A DNA stretch of 64,000 nt from Chitinophaga sp. (lineage in GTDB: Bacteria; Bacteroidota; Bacteroidia; Chitinophagales; Chitinophagaceae). Below are positions 44,607 to 54,100 of the stretch, one piece after another (position 1 is the stretch's first letter; the number at the start of each line of letters is the position of its first letter). The stretch lies in assembly GCF_017745275.1 (NCBI RefSeq), contig NZ_JAGHZS010000001.1:186001-250000 (forward strand), written 5' to 3'. A model generated the notes under the pieces. That model was not told the origin of the DNA. It saw only the letters and a program-made list of their open reading frames with translations, and searched no databases. A program made the position numbers and the translations under genes.

Positions 44607-45782
44607 ATGCATAAACGAATTTTACGCGTTGCCATCTGTTTGATCATTTGCTGTTGTACTGCCAGCTATACATATGCCTGGTCATTAACCCCTGTACAAG
44701 ACAGCACTGCAAAAGATTCTGCTGTACAGAAGCTGGCCGGTTTTATTAAGAAGATCTCTTTTGGTGGGGTTTTTCAGGCACGTTACACCGGTTCTTTGGT
44801 GAAGGATGTAGATGTTAATGGTGTCCACCAGCCTAACACGGATGAAGTAGTACGGAACAGCTTCAGTATTAAAAGAGCGCGTTTACAGGCCAAGGCACAG
44901 GTCAGCGACCGATTTACGGCTGCTATACTGGTGAATCTGGCGGAGTTTTCCGGCGACACAAAAGGGAAAGTCCTGGAAAATGCCTATATCTCTTACCGTT
45001 GGAATGATGCCTTCAACTTTACTATTGGGCAGTTCAGGCCCTCTTTCGGATTGGAAGACCTTTTTCCGGTAGACATTGTTCAATCCATGGATTTTTCCAA
45101 TCAATACTATGCTTTTGGCAGCAATGGCTGGCAAAGTTTCCAGATAGGGGTATCTATGTTCGGCGCCTTTAATAAAGAAAGTAAGGTGCCGATGAAGTAT
45201 GCCATCTCTGTAGTAAATGGTAATAACCGCAACCAGCCATCAGATAACGATAATGGCAAGCTGGGTACAGCCCGGCTGGAATTTGGAGATATGAATAAAA
45301 TATCGCTGGGACTGAACGGAGGTTTTGGCAAGGTAAAGAAACAAAGCGTATATGCGTTGGGGATAGATGTTAACGGAGTAATCCCCCTGTCGCCCCGGTG
45401 GGATCTGCAGTTACAATCTGAATATAAGCAGGGCAACAATCACCAGTTGTATTATGCATTGCCGGATAGCCTGCGGAAAGGAGGCGTTGGTAACTATACT
45501 ATGAACGGGATATATGTACTTCCCAACTTCCGGTATAAGATTAATTATCATAAGCTAACCTCCATTGAAGTGTCTATGCGGTATGAGTATTTTAATGAAG
45601 ATGAGCAACATAATGGAAATGTACGCCGGTCTTATATTCCTATGGTGAGCCTGGCTTTTTTGAAAGACTACGGAGGGCGTATTCAGTTAGGAATGCAAAT
45701 AGACCAATACAATAAAGATATTTCAGGAACCAAAACACACAATAGCAATCTTCTGATTGCACAGGTACAATGTAGATTTTAA
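44607..45782 (+). CDS. Outer-membrane porin, OprO/OprP type
   Basis: 391 residues, signal peptide to about residue 24 (YTYA). The protein is a 16-strand-type porin with KISFGGVFQARYTGS, RNSFSIKRARLQAKAQVSDRF and NAYISYRWNDAFNFTIGQFRPSFGLEDLFP (phosphate-selective porin O/P pattern) and alternating aromatic strands to the end (VQCRF with the terminal Phe). The OprO/P name reflects the fold; specificity is unknown. The gene is 11 bases before the dicarboxylate symporter, so dicarboxylates are the likely solute. Confidence 0.85.
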   Translation: MHKRILRVAICLIICCCTASYTYAWSLTPVQDSTAKDSAVQKLAGFIKKISFGGVFQARYTGSLVKDVDVNGVHQPNTDEVVRNSFSIKRARLQAKAQVSDRFTAAILVNLAEFSGDTKGKVLENAYISYRWNDAFNFTIGQFRPSFGLEDLFPVDIVQSMDFSNQYYAFGSNGWQSFQIGVSMFGAFNKESKVPMKYAISVVNGNNRNQPSDNDNGKLGTARLEFGDMNKISLGLNGGFGKVKKQSVYALGIDVNGVIPLSPRWDLQLQSEYKQGNNHQLYYALPDSLRKGGVGNYTMNGIYVLPNFRYKINYHKLTSIEVSMRYEYFNEDEQHNGNVRRSYIPMVSLAFLKDYGGRIQLGMQIDQYNKDISGTKTHNSNLLIAQVQCRF

Positions 45783-45793
45783 AGGCTGTGTAT

Positions 45794-47224
45794 ATGAAAG
45801 AAATCAAGTATCCTCAATTATTAATTACCGCGGCCCTGGGCCTGTTAATCTGGTTTATACCGCCTCCCGCAGGTGTAAAGCCGGAGGCCTGGCATCTGTT
45901 AGCCATCTTCCTGGCTACTATTATAGGTATTATCATGAAAGCAGCCAGCATGGGCACTATGTCGATGATCGCCATCACGCTGGTGGCCGTTTCCGGCGTA
46001 TTGGCGCCCGGAGATCCGGCAAAATCAATTTCCCTGGCACTCAGCAGTTTCGGCGACAAGGTAATATGGTTGATTGGTATTTCTTTTTTTATTGCGCGTG
46101 GATTTATTAAAACAGGATTGGGTAAACGGATTGCGTATTTGTTTATCCGTGTATTTGGCAGGAGTTCATTAGGACTGGCTTATGGACTGGGGTTGGCAGA
46201 TCTGGTGCTGGCGCCCGCGGTACCCAGTAACACCGCCAGGGGAGGTGGGATCATTTATCCTATTATGAAGTCTATGGCAATCAACTTTGGATCTGTACCA
46301 GAAGAACCTGCTACACATCGCAAGTTAGGTGCTTACCTCACACTTAACAGCTATAACATGAACCTTATTACTTCTTCCATGTTTTTAACTGGTACTGCCA
46401 GTAATCCTATGTGTCAGAAGTTTGCGAAAAATATGGGGATTGATATTTCCTGGATGTCGTGGTTTACGGCCGCTATTGTGCCGGCTATAGCTTCTATTCT
46501 TGTAGTGCCCTGGATTTTATATAAGATATATCCACCGGAATTAAAGTCGACGGGTGATGCGCCGGCAATGGCAGCAGAGAAATTAAAGGAGATGGGCCCG
46601 GTACACAGAGATGAATGGTTGATGCTCCTGGCCTTTGTGATTCTTTTAGTGTTGTGGATCACCGGAGATCTTTTTGGTATTGACGCTACCTCTACTGCCT
46701 TGATAGGGTTGGTATTCCTGTTGATTTCCCAGGTGCTTACCTGGGAGGATGTGAAGTCAGAGAAAGGAGCCTGGGATACTATTGTATGGTTTTCTGCACT
46801 CGTAATGATGGCCAGCTTTCTGAATACGCTTGGCTTTATTCCCTGGTTCAGCGATCTGATGAAACAACAGGTGGGGGGCATGAAATGGACAATTGCCTTT
46901 CCGATTATTGTGCTGGTATATTTTTATAGTCATTACATTTTTGCCAGTGCTACAGCCCATGTAGCGGCAATGTACTCTGCTTTCCTGGGAGTAGGTATTT
47001 CAGTAGGAGTGCCGGGTACGTTGCTGGCGTTGGTGTTGGGATTCTGTGGTGGCATCTTCGGCACACTTACGCATTATGGACATGGTCCGGCGCCGGTATT
47101 TTTTGGTAGTACTTATGTAGATCTGAAAGACTGGTGGAAATGCGGGTTTATTTTAAGTGTGGTATTGATTATTATATGGATGGGACTGGGAGGCATTTGG
47201 TGGAAAATATCAGGTATTTGGTAA
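45794..47224 (+). CDS. DASS (SLC13) family dicarboxylate/anion symporter
   Basis: 476 residues from the ATG at 45794; a GTG at 45788 is less likely. About twelve hydrophobic helices. PSNTARGGGIIYPI (about residue 143), LNSYNMNLITSSMFLTGTASNPM and the C-terminal half repeat (HYIFASATAHVAAMYSAFLG and GGIFGTLTHYGHGPAP) match the SNT-type substrate/Na+ sites of the CitT/DASS family. Imports or exchanges succinate, fumarate, malate or 2-oxoglutarate. Sits between an outer-membrane porin and sdhCAB, 22 bases before sdhC, suggesting one transcription unit. Confidence 0.9.
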   Translation: MKEIKYPQLLITAALGLLIWFIPPPAGVKPEAWHLLAIFLATIIGIIMKAASMGTMSMIAITLVAVSGVLAPGDPAKSISLALSSFGDKVIWLIGISFFIARGFIKTGLGKRIAYLFIRVFGRSSLGLAYGLGLADLVLAPAVPSNTARGGGIIYPIMKSMAINFGSVPEEPATHRKLGAYLTLNSYNMNLITSSMFLTGTASNPMCQKFAKNMGIDISWMSWFTAAIVPAIASILVVPWILYKIYPPELKSTGDAPAMAAEKLKEMGPVHRDEWLMLLAFVILLVLWITGDLFGIDATSTALIGLVFLLISQVLTWEDVKSEKGAWDTIVWFSALVMMASFLNTLGFIPWFSDLMKQQVGGMKWTIAFPIIVLVYFYSHYIFASATAHVAAMYSAFLGVGISVGVPGTLLALVLGFCGGIFGTLTHYGHGPAPVFFGSTYVDLKDWWKCGFILSVVLIIIWMGLGGIWWKISGIW

Positions 47225-47246
47225 ATATATCGTTAAATATATTTTT

Positions 47247-47915
47247 ATGGGTCAATGGAAGCAGCAAACATTATCCAGGAAAAACTGGATGGCATTTACA
47301 GGATTATTTCTATGCTTTTTCCTGGTGATACATCTTGCTGGTAACCTGCAATTGTTTTTGCCGGCACACAGGGCGCATACACAGTTTAATCTCTATTCCC
47401 GTATCCTTTCAGACAACATCATTATCAAGGCCATCTCCTATATTCTCTTTGCCAGTATCATCGGACATGTGATATATGCTATCATTATCACGCTGGCTAA
47501 TAACCGGGCAAGGAATGTAAAGTATCACTACGACCGGCGGGGCGCCGTAAGTACCTGGTACAGCCGTAATATGGGGCTGTTGGGTACCATCATTTTTATT
47601 TTCCTGGTTATTCACCTGAAGGACTTCTGGTACGTATACAAATACGGCAATCTGCCACTGGACGCCAACGGACATAAAGATTTATATATACTGGTGGTAA
47701 GTGTTTACAGCGAATTATGGTATGTGATCTTATATGTGATTTGTATGGTGGCGCTTTGTTATCACCTGTTACACGGTTTCTTCAGTGCGGCCCGCACGCT
47801 GGGGCTTTATCACCCCAAATATGCGCGTTGGGTCAGGATGATAGGCTGGATATTTAGTATTGGCATCAGTGCCGGATTTGCCGCCATGCCCATTTATGTT
47901 CATTTCTTAAAATAG
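47247..47915 (+). CDS. sdhC: Succinate dehydrogenase/fumarate reductase cytochrome b subunit (b558 type)
   Basis: 222 residues, five helices, no separate SdhD: the single-subunit di-heme b558 anchor of Bacteroidota and Firmicutes SQR/QFR. His residues expected to bind hemes: FLVIHLAGN (about residue 30), IIGHVIYAI, FLVIHLKDF and YHLLHGFFSA. The N-terminus MGQWKQQTLSRKNWMAFTG is typical. Menaquinone is the expected acceptor. Followed after 6 bases by sdhA. Confidence 0.93.
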   Translation: MGQWKQQTLSRKNWMAFTGLFLCFFLVIHLAGNLQLFLPAHRAHTQFNLYSRILSDNIIIKAISYILFASIIGHVIYAIIITLANNRARNVKYHYDRRGAVSTWYSRNMGLLGTIIFIFLVIHLKDFWYVYKYGNLPLDANGHKDLYILVVSVYSELWYVILYVICMVALCYHLLHGFFSAARTLGLYHPKYARWVRMIGWIFSIGISAGFAAMPIYVHFLK

Positions 47916-47921
47916 TTGGTT

Positions 47922-49832
47922 ATGCTGGACGCAAAAATACCGGGCGGGCCACTGGAAGACAAGTGGAGTTACTATAAAGCACATGCAAAGCTGGTAAATC
48001 CGGCCAATAGAAAGAAGCTGACTGTAATTGTGGTGGGAACGGGGCTGGCTGGCAGCTCTATTGCGGCTTCGCTGGGAGAGATGGGATATAACGTAAAGAG
48101 TTTTTGTTTCCAGGATTCACCCCGGAGAGCTCATTCTGTGGCCGCGCAAGGCGGTGTTAACGCCTGTAAAAATTATAAGAATGACGGGGATAGCGTTTAT
48201 CGTATGTTTTATGATACCATTAAGGGCGGCGACTTCCGCGCCAGGGAAGGCAATGTATACCGGATGGCAGAATGTAGTGCTAACCTGATTGATCAAGCGG
48301 TGGCACAGGGAGTGCCTTTCGGCCGTGAATATGGCGGGTATCTGAACAACAGGTCTTTTGGTGGCGTACAGGTATCCCGTACTTTTTATGCGAGGGGGCA
48401 AACAGGTCAGCAGTTGCTGTTGGGTGCTTATCAGGCGCTCATGCGACAGGTGGGCGCCGGCACGGTGCAATTGTTTGCCCGTCATGAAATGCTTGACCTG
48501 GTGGTCGCTGGTGGAAAAGCGAAAGGCGTAATTGTTCGCAACATGGATACCGGGGAACTGGAGCGTCATGGCGCACATGCGGTGGTACTTGCCACCGGAG
48601 GATTCGGTAAAATTTATTATTTGTCTACGCTGGCTATGGGCTGCAATGGTTCTGCCATCTGGCGGGCGCATAAACGGGGTGCTTATATGGCCAACCCGAG
48701 CTGGACCCAGATTCATCCTACCAGTTTACCACAGTCCGGCGAATACCAGTCAAAGCTCACGCTGATGTCGGAGTCCCTGCGAAATGATGGGCGTATCTGG
48801 GTACCGAAGAAAGAAGGGGAAGAGCGGGAGCCGAACCAGATACCAGAGGAAGAAAGAGATTATTACCTGGAAAGAAGGTACCCGGCTTTTGGTAACCTGT
48901 CTCCCCGCGATATCGCTTCCCGTGCCGCCAAAGAGCGGATAGACGCGGGTTATGGCATTGGCCCGCTAAAAAATGCAGTGTATCTCGATTTTTCCAAAGC
49001 CATAAAAGATCAGGGAGAAGATACCATTCGTAAAAAATACGGCAACCTGTTTCGTATGTATGAAAAAATTACCGGCGTAGATGCGTATAAAGAACCGATG
49101 CGTATTTCTCCGGCGGCCCATTTTTCTATGGGCGGACTGTGGGTAGATTATGAGTTGATGACCACCATTCCCGGGTTGTTTGCTTTGGGAGAAGCCAACT
49201 TCGCTGACCATGGCGCAAATCGGTTAGGTGCCAATTCTCTCTTACAGGCCTGTGTTGACGGTTATTTTATTGCACCTTACACAATGGCCAATTACCTCGC
49301 AGATGAAATAAAAGCAGGGCCCATAGATGTCAGGGATGCTCCCTTTGCGGCTGCTGAAGAAAATGTACATCAACAGTTAAAAAGGCTCATGGGCATACAG
49401 GGCAATTTAAGTGCAGATTATTTCCATAAAACGTTGGGGAAGATCTTATATGATAAATGTGGGTTAAGCCGGTCGAAAGAAGGACTGGAAGCAGCGATTA
49501 AAGAAATAGCAGCATTAAGGGAAGAATTTTGGCAGCGTTTATACGTGCCCGGTGGGTATGCGATTAACACAGAGCTGGAGAAAGCCGGTAGAGTAGCGGA
49601 TTACCTGGAGCTGGGAGAATTGATGTGTTATGATGCACTTGCCCGTGACGAATCCTGTGGTGCACATTTCCGGGTAGAACACCAAACACCGGAAGGAGAG
49701 GCGATGCGCAATGACCAGGATTTCTCTTTTATATCTGCCTGGGAATGGGAGGGCGCAGATAAACCGCCATTATTACATAAAGAGCCTTTGCATTTCGAAT
49801 TTGTAACACCTACAGTAAGAAGCTACAAATAA
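47922..49832 (+). CDS. sdhA: Succinate dehydrogenase/fumarate reductase flavoprotein subunit
   Basis: 636 residues from the ATG at 47922 (the TTG two codons upstream is not needed). FAD-binding [19 protein letters not shown], covalent-flavin region [15 protein letters not shown], active-site [10 protein letters not shown] and THPTSLPQ-like segment [24 protein letters not shown] and [17 protein letters not shown]. Oxidises succinate to fumarate, or the reverse in anaerobiosis. Same operon as sdhC and sdhB. Confidence 0.96.
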   Translation: MLDAKIPGGPLEDKWSYYKAHAKLVNPANRKKLTVIVVGTGLAGSSIAASLGEMGYNVKSFCFQDSPRRAHSVAAQGGVNACKNYKNDGDSVYRMFYDTIKGGDFRAREGNVYRMAECSANLIDQAVAQGVPFGREYGGYLNNRSFGGVQVSRTFYARGQTGQQLLLGAYQALMRQVGAGTVQLFARHEMLDLVVAGGKAKGVIVRNMDTGELERHGAHAVVLATGGFGKIYYLSTLAMGCNGSAIWRAHKRGAYMANPSWTQIHPTSLPQSGEYQSKLTLMSESLRNDGRIWVPKKEGEEREPNQIPEEERDYYLERRYPAFGNLSPRDIASRAAKERIDAGYGIGPLKNAVYLDFSKAIKDQGEDTIRKKYGNLFRMYEKITGVDAYKEPMRISPAAHFSMGGLWVDYELMTTIPGLFALGEANFADHGANRLGANSLLQACVDGYFIAPYTMANYLADEIKAGPIDVRDAPFAAAEENVHQQLKRLMGIQGNLSADYFHKTLGKILYDKCGLSRSKEGLEAAIKEIAALREEFWQRLYVPGGYAINTELEKAGRVADYLELGELMCYDALARDESCGAHFRVEHQTPEGEAMRNDQDFSFISAWEWEGADKPPLLHKEPLHFEFVTPTVRSYK

Positions 49833-49847
49833 CTTAAACTAACGGTT

Positions 49848-50594
49848 ATGCGTATACGATTAAAAATATGGCGGCAGGAAAATCAGCAGGATCCTGGTAA
49901 AATGGTGAATTATACGTTGGAAGATATCAATCCGCACATGTCTTTCCTGGAAATGCTGGATACGCTGAATGAGCAGTTGTTGCAGGACGGTACGCGTCCG
50001 GTGGAGTTTGATCACGACTGCCGGGAAGGTATTTGCGGGCAATGTGGTGTTATGATTAATGGACGTGCGCATGGACCCTTAGCGAATACAACAACGTGCC
50101 AGTTGCATATGCGCACATTTACCGATAATGAAGAAATTGTAATAGAGCCTTTCCGTGCAACTGCTTTTCCCGTAAAATGTGACTTAAAGATAGATCGTAC
50201 TGCCTTTGACCGTGTGATACAATCGGGGGGATTCATTTCCGTAAATACAGGACAGGCACCAGAAGCAAACGACATGGCCATCGGCTCCCCAACAGCGGAA
50301 GCCGCCTTTGATGCAGCGGCTTGTATCGGTTGCGGCGCCTGTGTAGCGGTGTGTAAAAATTCCAGTGCCGCCTTATTTACCAGTGCAAAAATATCGCACC
50401 TGGTACTGTTGCCGCAAGGCAAAATAGAGGCACAGGAAAGGGTGAGAAAAATGGTGGATCAGATGGACAAAGAAGGCTTCGGCCACTGCAGTAATACGGA
50501 AGCCTGTGAAGCAGAATGTCCGCAACAAATATCCGTGCTGCACATTGCCCGCATGAACTATGAGTATAACAAAGCACAGGTACTGAAAAAGTAA
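49848..50594 (+). CDS. sdhB: Succinate dehydrogenase/fumarate reductase iron-sulfur subunit
   Basis: 248 residues. 2Fe-2[19 protein letters not shown] plus a later CQLHM Cys. 4Fe-4[14 protein letters not shown] (about residue 152). 3Fe-4[18 protein letters not shown]. The ligands for all three clusters are intact. It passes electrons from the flavin to the quinone site. Last gene of the porin-symporter-sdh group; a terminator-like structure follows. Confidence 0.96.
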   Translation: MRIRLKIWRQENQQDPGKMVNYTLEDINPHMSFLEMLDTLNEQLLQDGTRPVEFDHDCREGICGQCGVMINGRAHGPLANTTTCQLHMRTFTDNEEIVIEPFRATAFPVKCDLKIDRTAFDRVIQSGGFISVNTGQAPEANDMAIGSPTAEAAFDAAACIGCGACVAVCKNSSAALFTSAKISHLVLLPQGKIEAQERVRKMVDQMDKEGFGHCSNTEACEAECPQQISVLHIARMNYEYNKAQVLKK

Positions 50595-50616
50595 AATCAA
50601 CTTTTCATAGGCCCGT

Positions 50617-50667
50617 ACACGTAATACTACTTATTTTAAAAATAAGTTAGGATACGTGTCTTTTTTT
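50617..50667 (+). terminator. Nested dyad and T-run after sdhB
   Basis: Outer arms ACACGTA (50617-50623) and TACGTGT (50653-50659), symmetrical 5-base internal loops, inner arms ACTTATTTT and AAAATAAGT around one A (50629-50647), then CTTTTTTT. Probably ends the sdh operon. Confidence 0.65.
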
Positions 50668-50680
50668 GAAAATTACGTCG

Positions 50681-50688
50681 TAAATTTG
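50681..50688 (+). promoter_or_regulatory. Candidate -7 promoter element for the IPT lipoprotein gene
   Basis: TAAATTTG, an exact TAnnTTTG match, giving a leader of about 110 bases. A TTTTTTTG lies 12 bases upstream, closer than usual for a -33 element. Confidence 0.45.
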
Positions 50689-50802
50689 CGTCCGTTTGAA
50701 TACCGAAATATGCTGTTGCTGATAAGAGTTGCAATTGCAATAGTGTTAACCCCGGTGAATTATTTGTTAACAGGGCTGTGACCCCCCAAAAGAATTAATA
50801 AG

Positions 50803-51141
50803 ATGAAATTTAGAATGTTTGTAGCAGCTATTATGCTGTTGATAACAGCCATGACGGCTTGTTCCCCTAATCAGAAAGAAAACACCACTGAAGTAGTAAC
50901 TGGTAATGCAGGTAATTTCCTGATCATTAAAGGACATGGTTTTAGTGAAGACAAAAACCTGAACAAAGTAATCTTTGGAACGGTGCCTGCACAGGTGTTG
51001 CGGGCAGAGTCGAATTACCTGCTGGTACAGGTGCCTGCACAGAAAGTTGCCACTGTTCCTGTTGTAGTTACAGTTGGTGAAAATATCTCTAACGCAATGA
51101 TGTTTGCATATCATCCTAAGTTGGTAGCGGCCAGCTTTTAA
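50803..51141 (+). CDS. IPT/TIG-domain lipoprotein
   Basis: 112 residues: signal MKFRMFVAAIMLLITAMTAC, lipobox Cys20. A single IPT/TIG immunoglobulin-like domain follows: GNFLIIKGHGFSEDKNLNKVIFG and VQVPAQKVATVPVVVTVG, about residues 37-98, matching the transcription-factor-type immunoglobulin pattern often used for surface glycan contact. Small for such a protein; no partner gene is adjacent. A long leader and own terminator suggest independent expression. Confidence 0.75.
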   Translation: MKFRMFVAAIMLLITAMTACSPNQKENTTEVVTGNAGNFLIIKGHGFSEDKNLNKVIFGTVPAQVLRAESNYLLVQVPAQKVATVPVVVTVGENISNAMMFAYHPKLVAASF

Positions 51142-51162
51142 AAGAGTGTGAGTTAAATGTAG

Positions 51163-51200
51163 TGGGTAGGGATCTGTTAAGATCTCTACCCATTCTGTTT
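51163..51200 (+). terminator. Terminator after the IPT lipoprotein gene
   Basis: 13-bp stem with one wobble (51163-51175 and 51180-51192), GTTA loop, then TTCTGTTTT. Confidence 0.8.
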
Positions 51201-51230
51201 TAATTCACTTTTTTTGCCTACACTTGCTAT

Positions 51231-51998
51231 ATGTACAAGGAGATACGGCCACATCATTTGCTAATGGATTATGTTGATGCCTATTGGGTAAGCACCACGG
51301 TGTCGTTGGGCCAACAGCGTATTTTACCGGATACTTGTGCCGATATTATATTTAATATCGGGGAAGAAATAATTACCATCGACAATGGTGACAAAATTGC
51401 CCCACATACTGCTTTTGCAGTAGGCACCATGACAGCTTTCCAGGACTCGCAGATAGCAGCAGGTACGCAATTGCTGGGAATCCGTTTCCGGCCGGGAGGC
51501 CTGTATGCCTTTATCGGGTTGCCTTTACAACTGATTACAGATATACACCTGCCATTAAAAGTAATGGCGGGAAATTGGCATACCCTGTTGGAACCTATAT
51601 TGGCAAAGGAACGTTCAGTGCCGGCAAAAATCCGATGCCTGGAAAAATTCCTGTTGCAACAACTTCCGGAAAAGAAAGTGATCACCGGCAGTATACACCA
51701 TACTATTACGCAGATCCAGCAATCCAAAGGCAATGTTGCAGTAGAAGCACTGGCTGCATCTGTGTTTATGAGTCCCCGTAATTTCGAAAGACATTTCCTG
51801 CAAACAGTAGGTGTATCTCCCAAGAAATTTTCCCGTATTGTACGCTTTATCGCCATTAAACAGCAGTTGAAAGGAAGTACCAATACACCCTTATTATCAT
51901 TGGCATTAGAGAATGGATTTTATGATCATGCACATCTGACACGCGAGTTTAGCGCGTTTGCAGGCGTGAGCCCTACTACGTATTTACAGCGCCTTTAA
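51231..51998 (+). CDS. AraC-family transcriptional regulator with DUF6597-like sensor domain
   Basis: 255 residues. N-terminal DUF6597-like segment MYKEIRPHHLLMDYVDAYWVS and LPDTCADIIFNIGEEI, VGTMTAFQDSQIA, GIRFRPGGLYAFIGLP. The C-terminal 100 residues contain two helix-turn-helix motifs: VEALAASVFMSPRNFERHFLQTVGVSPKKF (about 165-194) and LALENGFYDHAHLTREFSAFAGVSPTTY. Could control the following VOC gene 89 bases downstream or a distant target. The ligand is unknown. Confidence 0.88.
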   Translation: MYKEIRPHHLLMDYVDAYWVSTTVSLGQQRILPDTCADIIFNIGEEIITIDNGDKIAPHTAFAVGTMTAFQDSQIAAGTQLLGIRFRPGGLYAFIGLPLQLITDIHLPLKVMAGNWHTLLEPILAKERSVPAKIRCLEKFLLQQLPEKKVITGSIHHTITQIQQSKGNVAVEALAASVFMSPRNFERHFLQTVGVSPKKFSRIVRFIAIKQQLKGSTNTPLLSLALENGFYDHAHLTREFSAFAGVSPTTYLQRL

Positions 51999-52087
51999 AT
52001 AGAGAGGTACTATAATTGTCGTTTTTATACAAATCATATTTTTCAGGTCGTCTTACCTTCATAAATCAGTTATAAAGCCACTATTTT

Positions 52088-52516
52088 ATGGAACAGCGAT
52101 TAACACTAATAACACTGGGCGTGCGTGATCTTTCACGTGCATTAAAATTTTACGAACAAGGACTAGGCTGGAAAAAATCTGCGGCCAGTAACGAACACAT
52201 TGCATTTTTTTCGCTGGGCGGAATGGTGCTTTCGCTTTATTCCCGGGAAATGTTAGCAAAGGATGCGCTTCAGCCGTCAGTGGGGAAAGGCTTCAGTGGT
52301 ATCACGCTGGCCTATAATACCAGGAGCAGGGATGAAGTAGATGCCGTATTAGAACTTGCTGCTAAAGCGGGTGCGGAAATTCTTAAACCGGCACAGGAGG
52401 TTTTCTGGGGCGGTTATAGCGGCTATTTCAGCGATCCGGAAGGGCATATATTTGAAGTAGCACACAACCCTTTCTGGGAGCTGAATGAGCGGGGAGAAGT
52501 AGTACTTCCTTCCTGA
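52088..52516 (+). CDS. VOC-family (glyoxalase-like) protein
   Basis: 142 residues with two beta-alpha-beta-beta-beta modules: RLTLITLGVRDLSRALKFYEQGLGWKK at the start and YSGYFSDPEGHIFEVAHNPFW near the end. Metal ligands would include the Glu of IFEVAHNP. The exact reaction is unknown; fosfomycin/bleomycin-resistance-like and lactoylglutathione-lyase-like activities are both common in this fold. Follows the AraC regulator in the same direction and is often paired with one in Bacteroidota. Confidence 0.85.
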   Translation: MEQRLTLITLGVRDLSRALKFYEQGLGWKKSAASNEHIAFFSLGGMVLSLYSREMLAKDALQPSVGKGFSGITLAYNTRSRDEVDAVLELAAKAGAEILKPAQEVFWGGYSGYFSDPEGHIFEVAHNPFWELNERGEVVLPS

Positions 52517-52526
52517 TGATATATAC

Positions 52527-52586
52527 CTATAAAAAGTGAAGGCAGCTGATAACCTGGAGATTATCAGCTGCCTTCACTTTTTATAG
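52527..52586. terminator. Long perfect hairpin between convergent genes
   Basis: 26-base arms 52527-52552 and 52561-52586, perfectly complementary, 8-base loop. Between the VOC stop and the META-protein stop; A/T tracts near the stem base suit termination in both directions. Confidence 0.92.
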
Positions 52587-52593
52587 TTCATTA

Positions 52594-53991
52594 TTATTTA
52601 TCCTGCATACCAAACATGACAATAATTTTTCCATCCTTATACAGGTTGAGTGTTTGATCAGCTACATCATACCGGTAAGCATTTTCACTGAGCAGTTTGA
52701 TAAACTCGGATTCACGGCGCATGGCAGTAGCATCGGGGCAAGCCATGCGGGTGCTGATAACAGCAGAGAATTTAATTTCCTCTTTTGTGGCGTTATAACC
52801 ACCGGAAATGCTGTTGCAGCCACCTTTACCGTGGAAACGTTTTTTATCTGTATCAAATTCTATCCACATACCGGCATTGGTCAATGTGGCATCATTCATT
52901 TTAATTACGTTCCATTTTTTGCTGGCAATGAAAGCCCATTGTTTGCTGTCAGGGCTTGGATCTTCTATTGCAAACTGCATCACTGCTTTCCCATTTTGAG
53001 AGAACGTTACAGTTTGGCCTTCTACGGAATAGGTAAAGCTGTGTCCTCCAAGTAATTGCTGAAAGGTGGATTCGCGGCGCATTACATCGGCATCCGGGCA
53101 GGCCATCATGGTGCTAACGCCTCTGGTGAAGGAGACTTTATTTCCTGCCATAGTATAACCACCGGAGATACCGTTGCAACCACCTTTACCGTGAAAGTTT
53201 TTCTTTTTGGCATCCAGCTCAATCCATACACCAGAGTTGCTGATACTTTCATCATTGAGTTGGGTGAGGGTTAGTTTTTTGCCGGTAATGCCTGCATTTC
53301 CGGAAGTACTACCTTTCGGCTGCAGGTTGAATTGCATCACAGTTTTACCGTTTTGAAGGAGGTTTACATTGCTGCCTACCACTTCATATTTGAAAGTCTG
53401 GTCGCCTAAATGTTGCTGGAAGGCGCCTTCGCGTTGCATGATATCTCTATCCGGGCAGGCCATCAGCGTACCGGCCATTTTACTGAAAGTAATATTATTA
53501 CCAGCGGAGGTGAAGCTTCCCATGGTGCGGTTACAACCGGCACTACCTGAAACGCGTTTGTTGGCAGCGTCAAATTCCAGCCAGGTTTTCCCATCAGAAA
53601 TGTTGGCGTCATCCATTTGAACCAGTACCCATTTTTTGTTGAGGATACCTGTTAACTGGTTACTGGTACGAATTCTCTTTTTCTCCAACACTTTTGTTAA
53701 AGTGTACTTAATGTTAGGGGCGTCTGCTGGCGGGTTTTTTACCGGGGTAATTCTTACTCTCAATTTATAACGGTAGCCAGGTACGTATTTAAAGCCGTTT
53801 ATGTTGGTGTATAAATTGGACCAGTCTGCGTCATTAACGCCTTTTATCTGCAAACACTCCATAGGCGCCACTCCTGTGCAGGGCTCCTTGGTTTCTTTCA
53901 CATAGATCACCTGTGTTTTTGCAGGTGCTGGCTTGTTTTGAATGGGGGCCATGAAAGTTGTGGCGAGCGTGATGGCTAATTCGAATAGCAT
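52594..53991 (-). CDS. Secreted DUF4377 plus three-META-domain protein
   Basis: 465 residues. Short hydrophobic N-terminus (MLFELAITLATTFMAP). About residues 26-105 match DUF4377 (VKETKEPCTGVAPMECLQ, NINGFKYVPGYRYKLRVR). Three consecutive META (HslJ-like) domains follow at about 117-224, 236-342 and 356-464. Each has a GCN motif (AGCNRTMGSF, GGCNGISGGY and GGCNSISGGY) and an ACPD motif before a stretch of KxxxF-type sequence. The repeats are 40-60 percent similar by eye, and copies two and three are closest. META domains are associated with envelope stress and heat tolerance in other bacteria. The role here is unknown. Confidence 0.9.
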   Translation of the reverse strand: MLFELAITLATTFMAPIQNKPAPAKTQVIYVKETKEPCTGVAPMECLQIKGVNDADWSNLYTNINGFKYVPGYRYKLRVRITPVKNPPADAPNIKYTLTKVLEKKRIRTSNQLTGILNKKWVLVQMDDANISDGKTWLEFDAANKRVSGSAGCNRTMGSFTSAGNNITFSKMAGTLMACPDRDIMQREGAFQQHLGDQTFKYEVVGSNVNLLQNGKTVMQFNLQPKGSTSGNAGITGKKLTLTQLNDESISNSGVWIELDAKKKNFHGKGGCNGISGGYTMAGNKVSFTRGVSTMMACPDADVMRRESTFQQLLGGHSFTYSVEGQTVTFSQNGKAVMQFAIEDPSPDSKQWAFIASKKWNVIKMNDATLTNAGMWIEFDTDKKRFHGKGGCNSISGGYNATKEEIKFSAVISTRMACPDATAMRRESEFIKLLSENAYRYDVADQTLNLYKDGKIIVMFGMQDK

Positions 53992-54100
53992 AAAATATAG
54001 ATTTTAATAAATAACAACAAAAGGAACGATCAGGTTTTATCTTTTGTTACAATAGGCTATATTTTTCAAAAACGCTGCCAGACTCACTCTGAGGCATATA

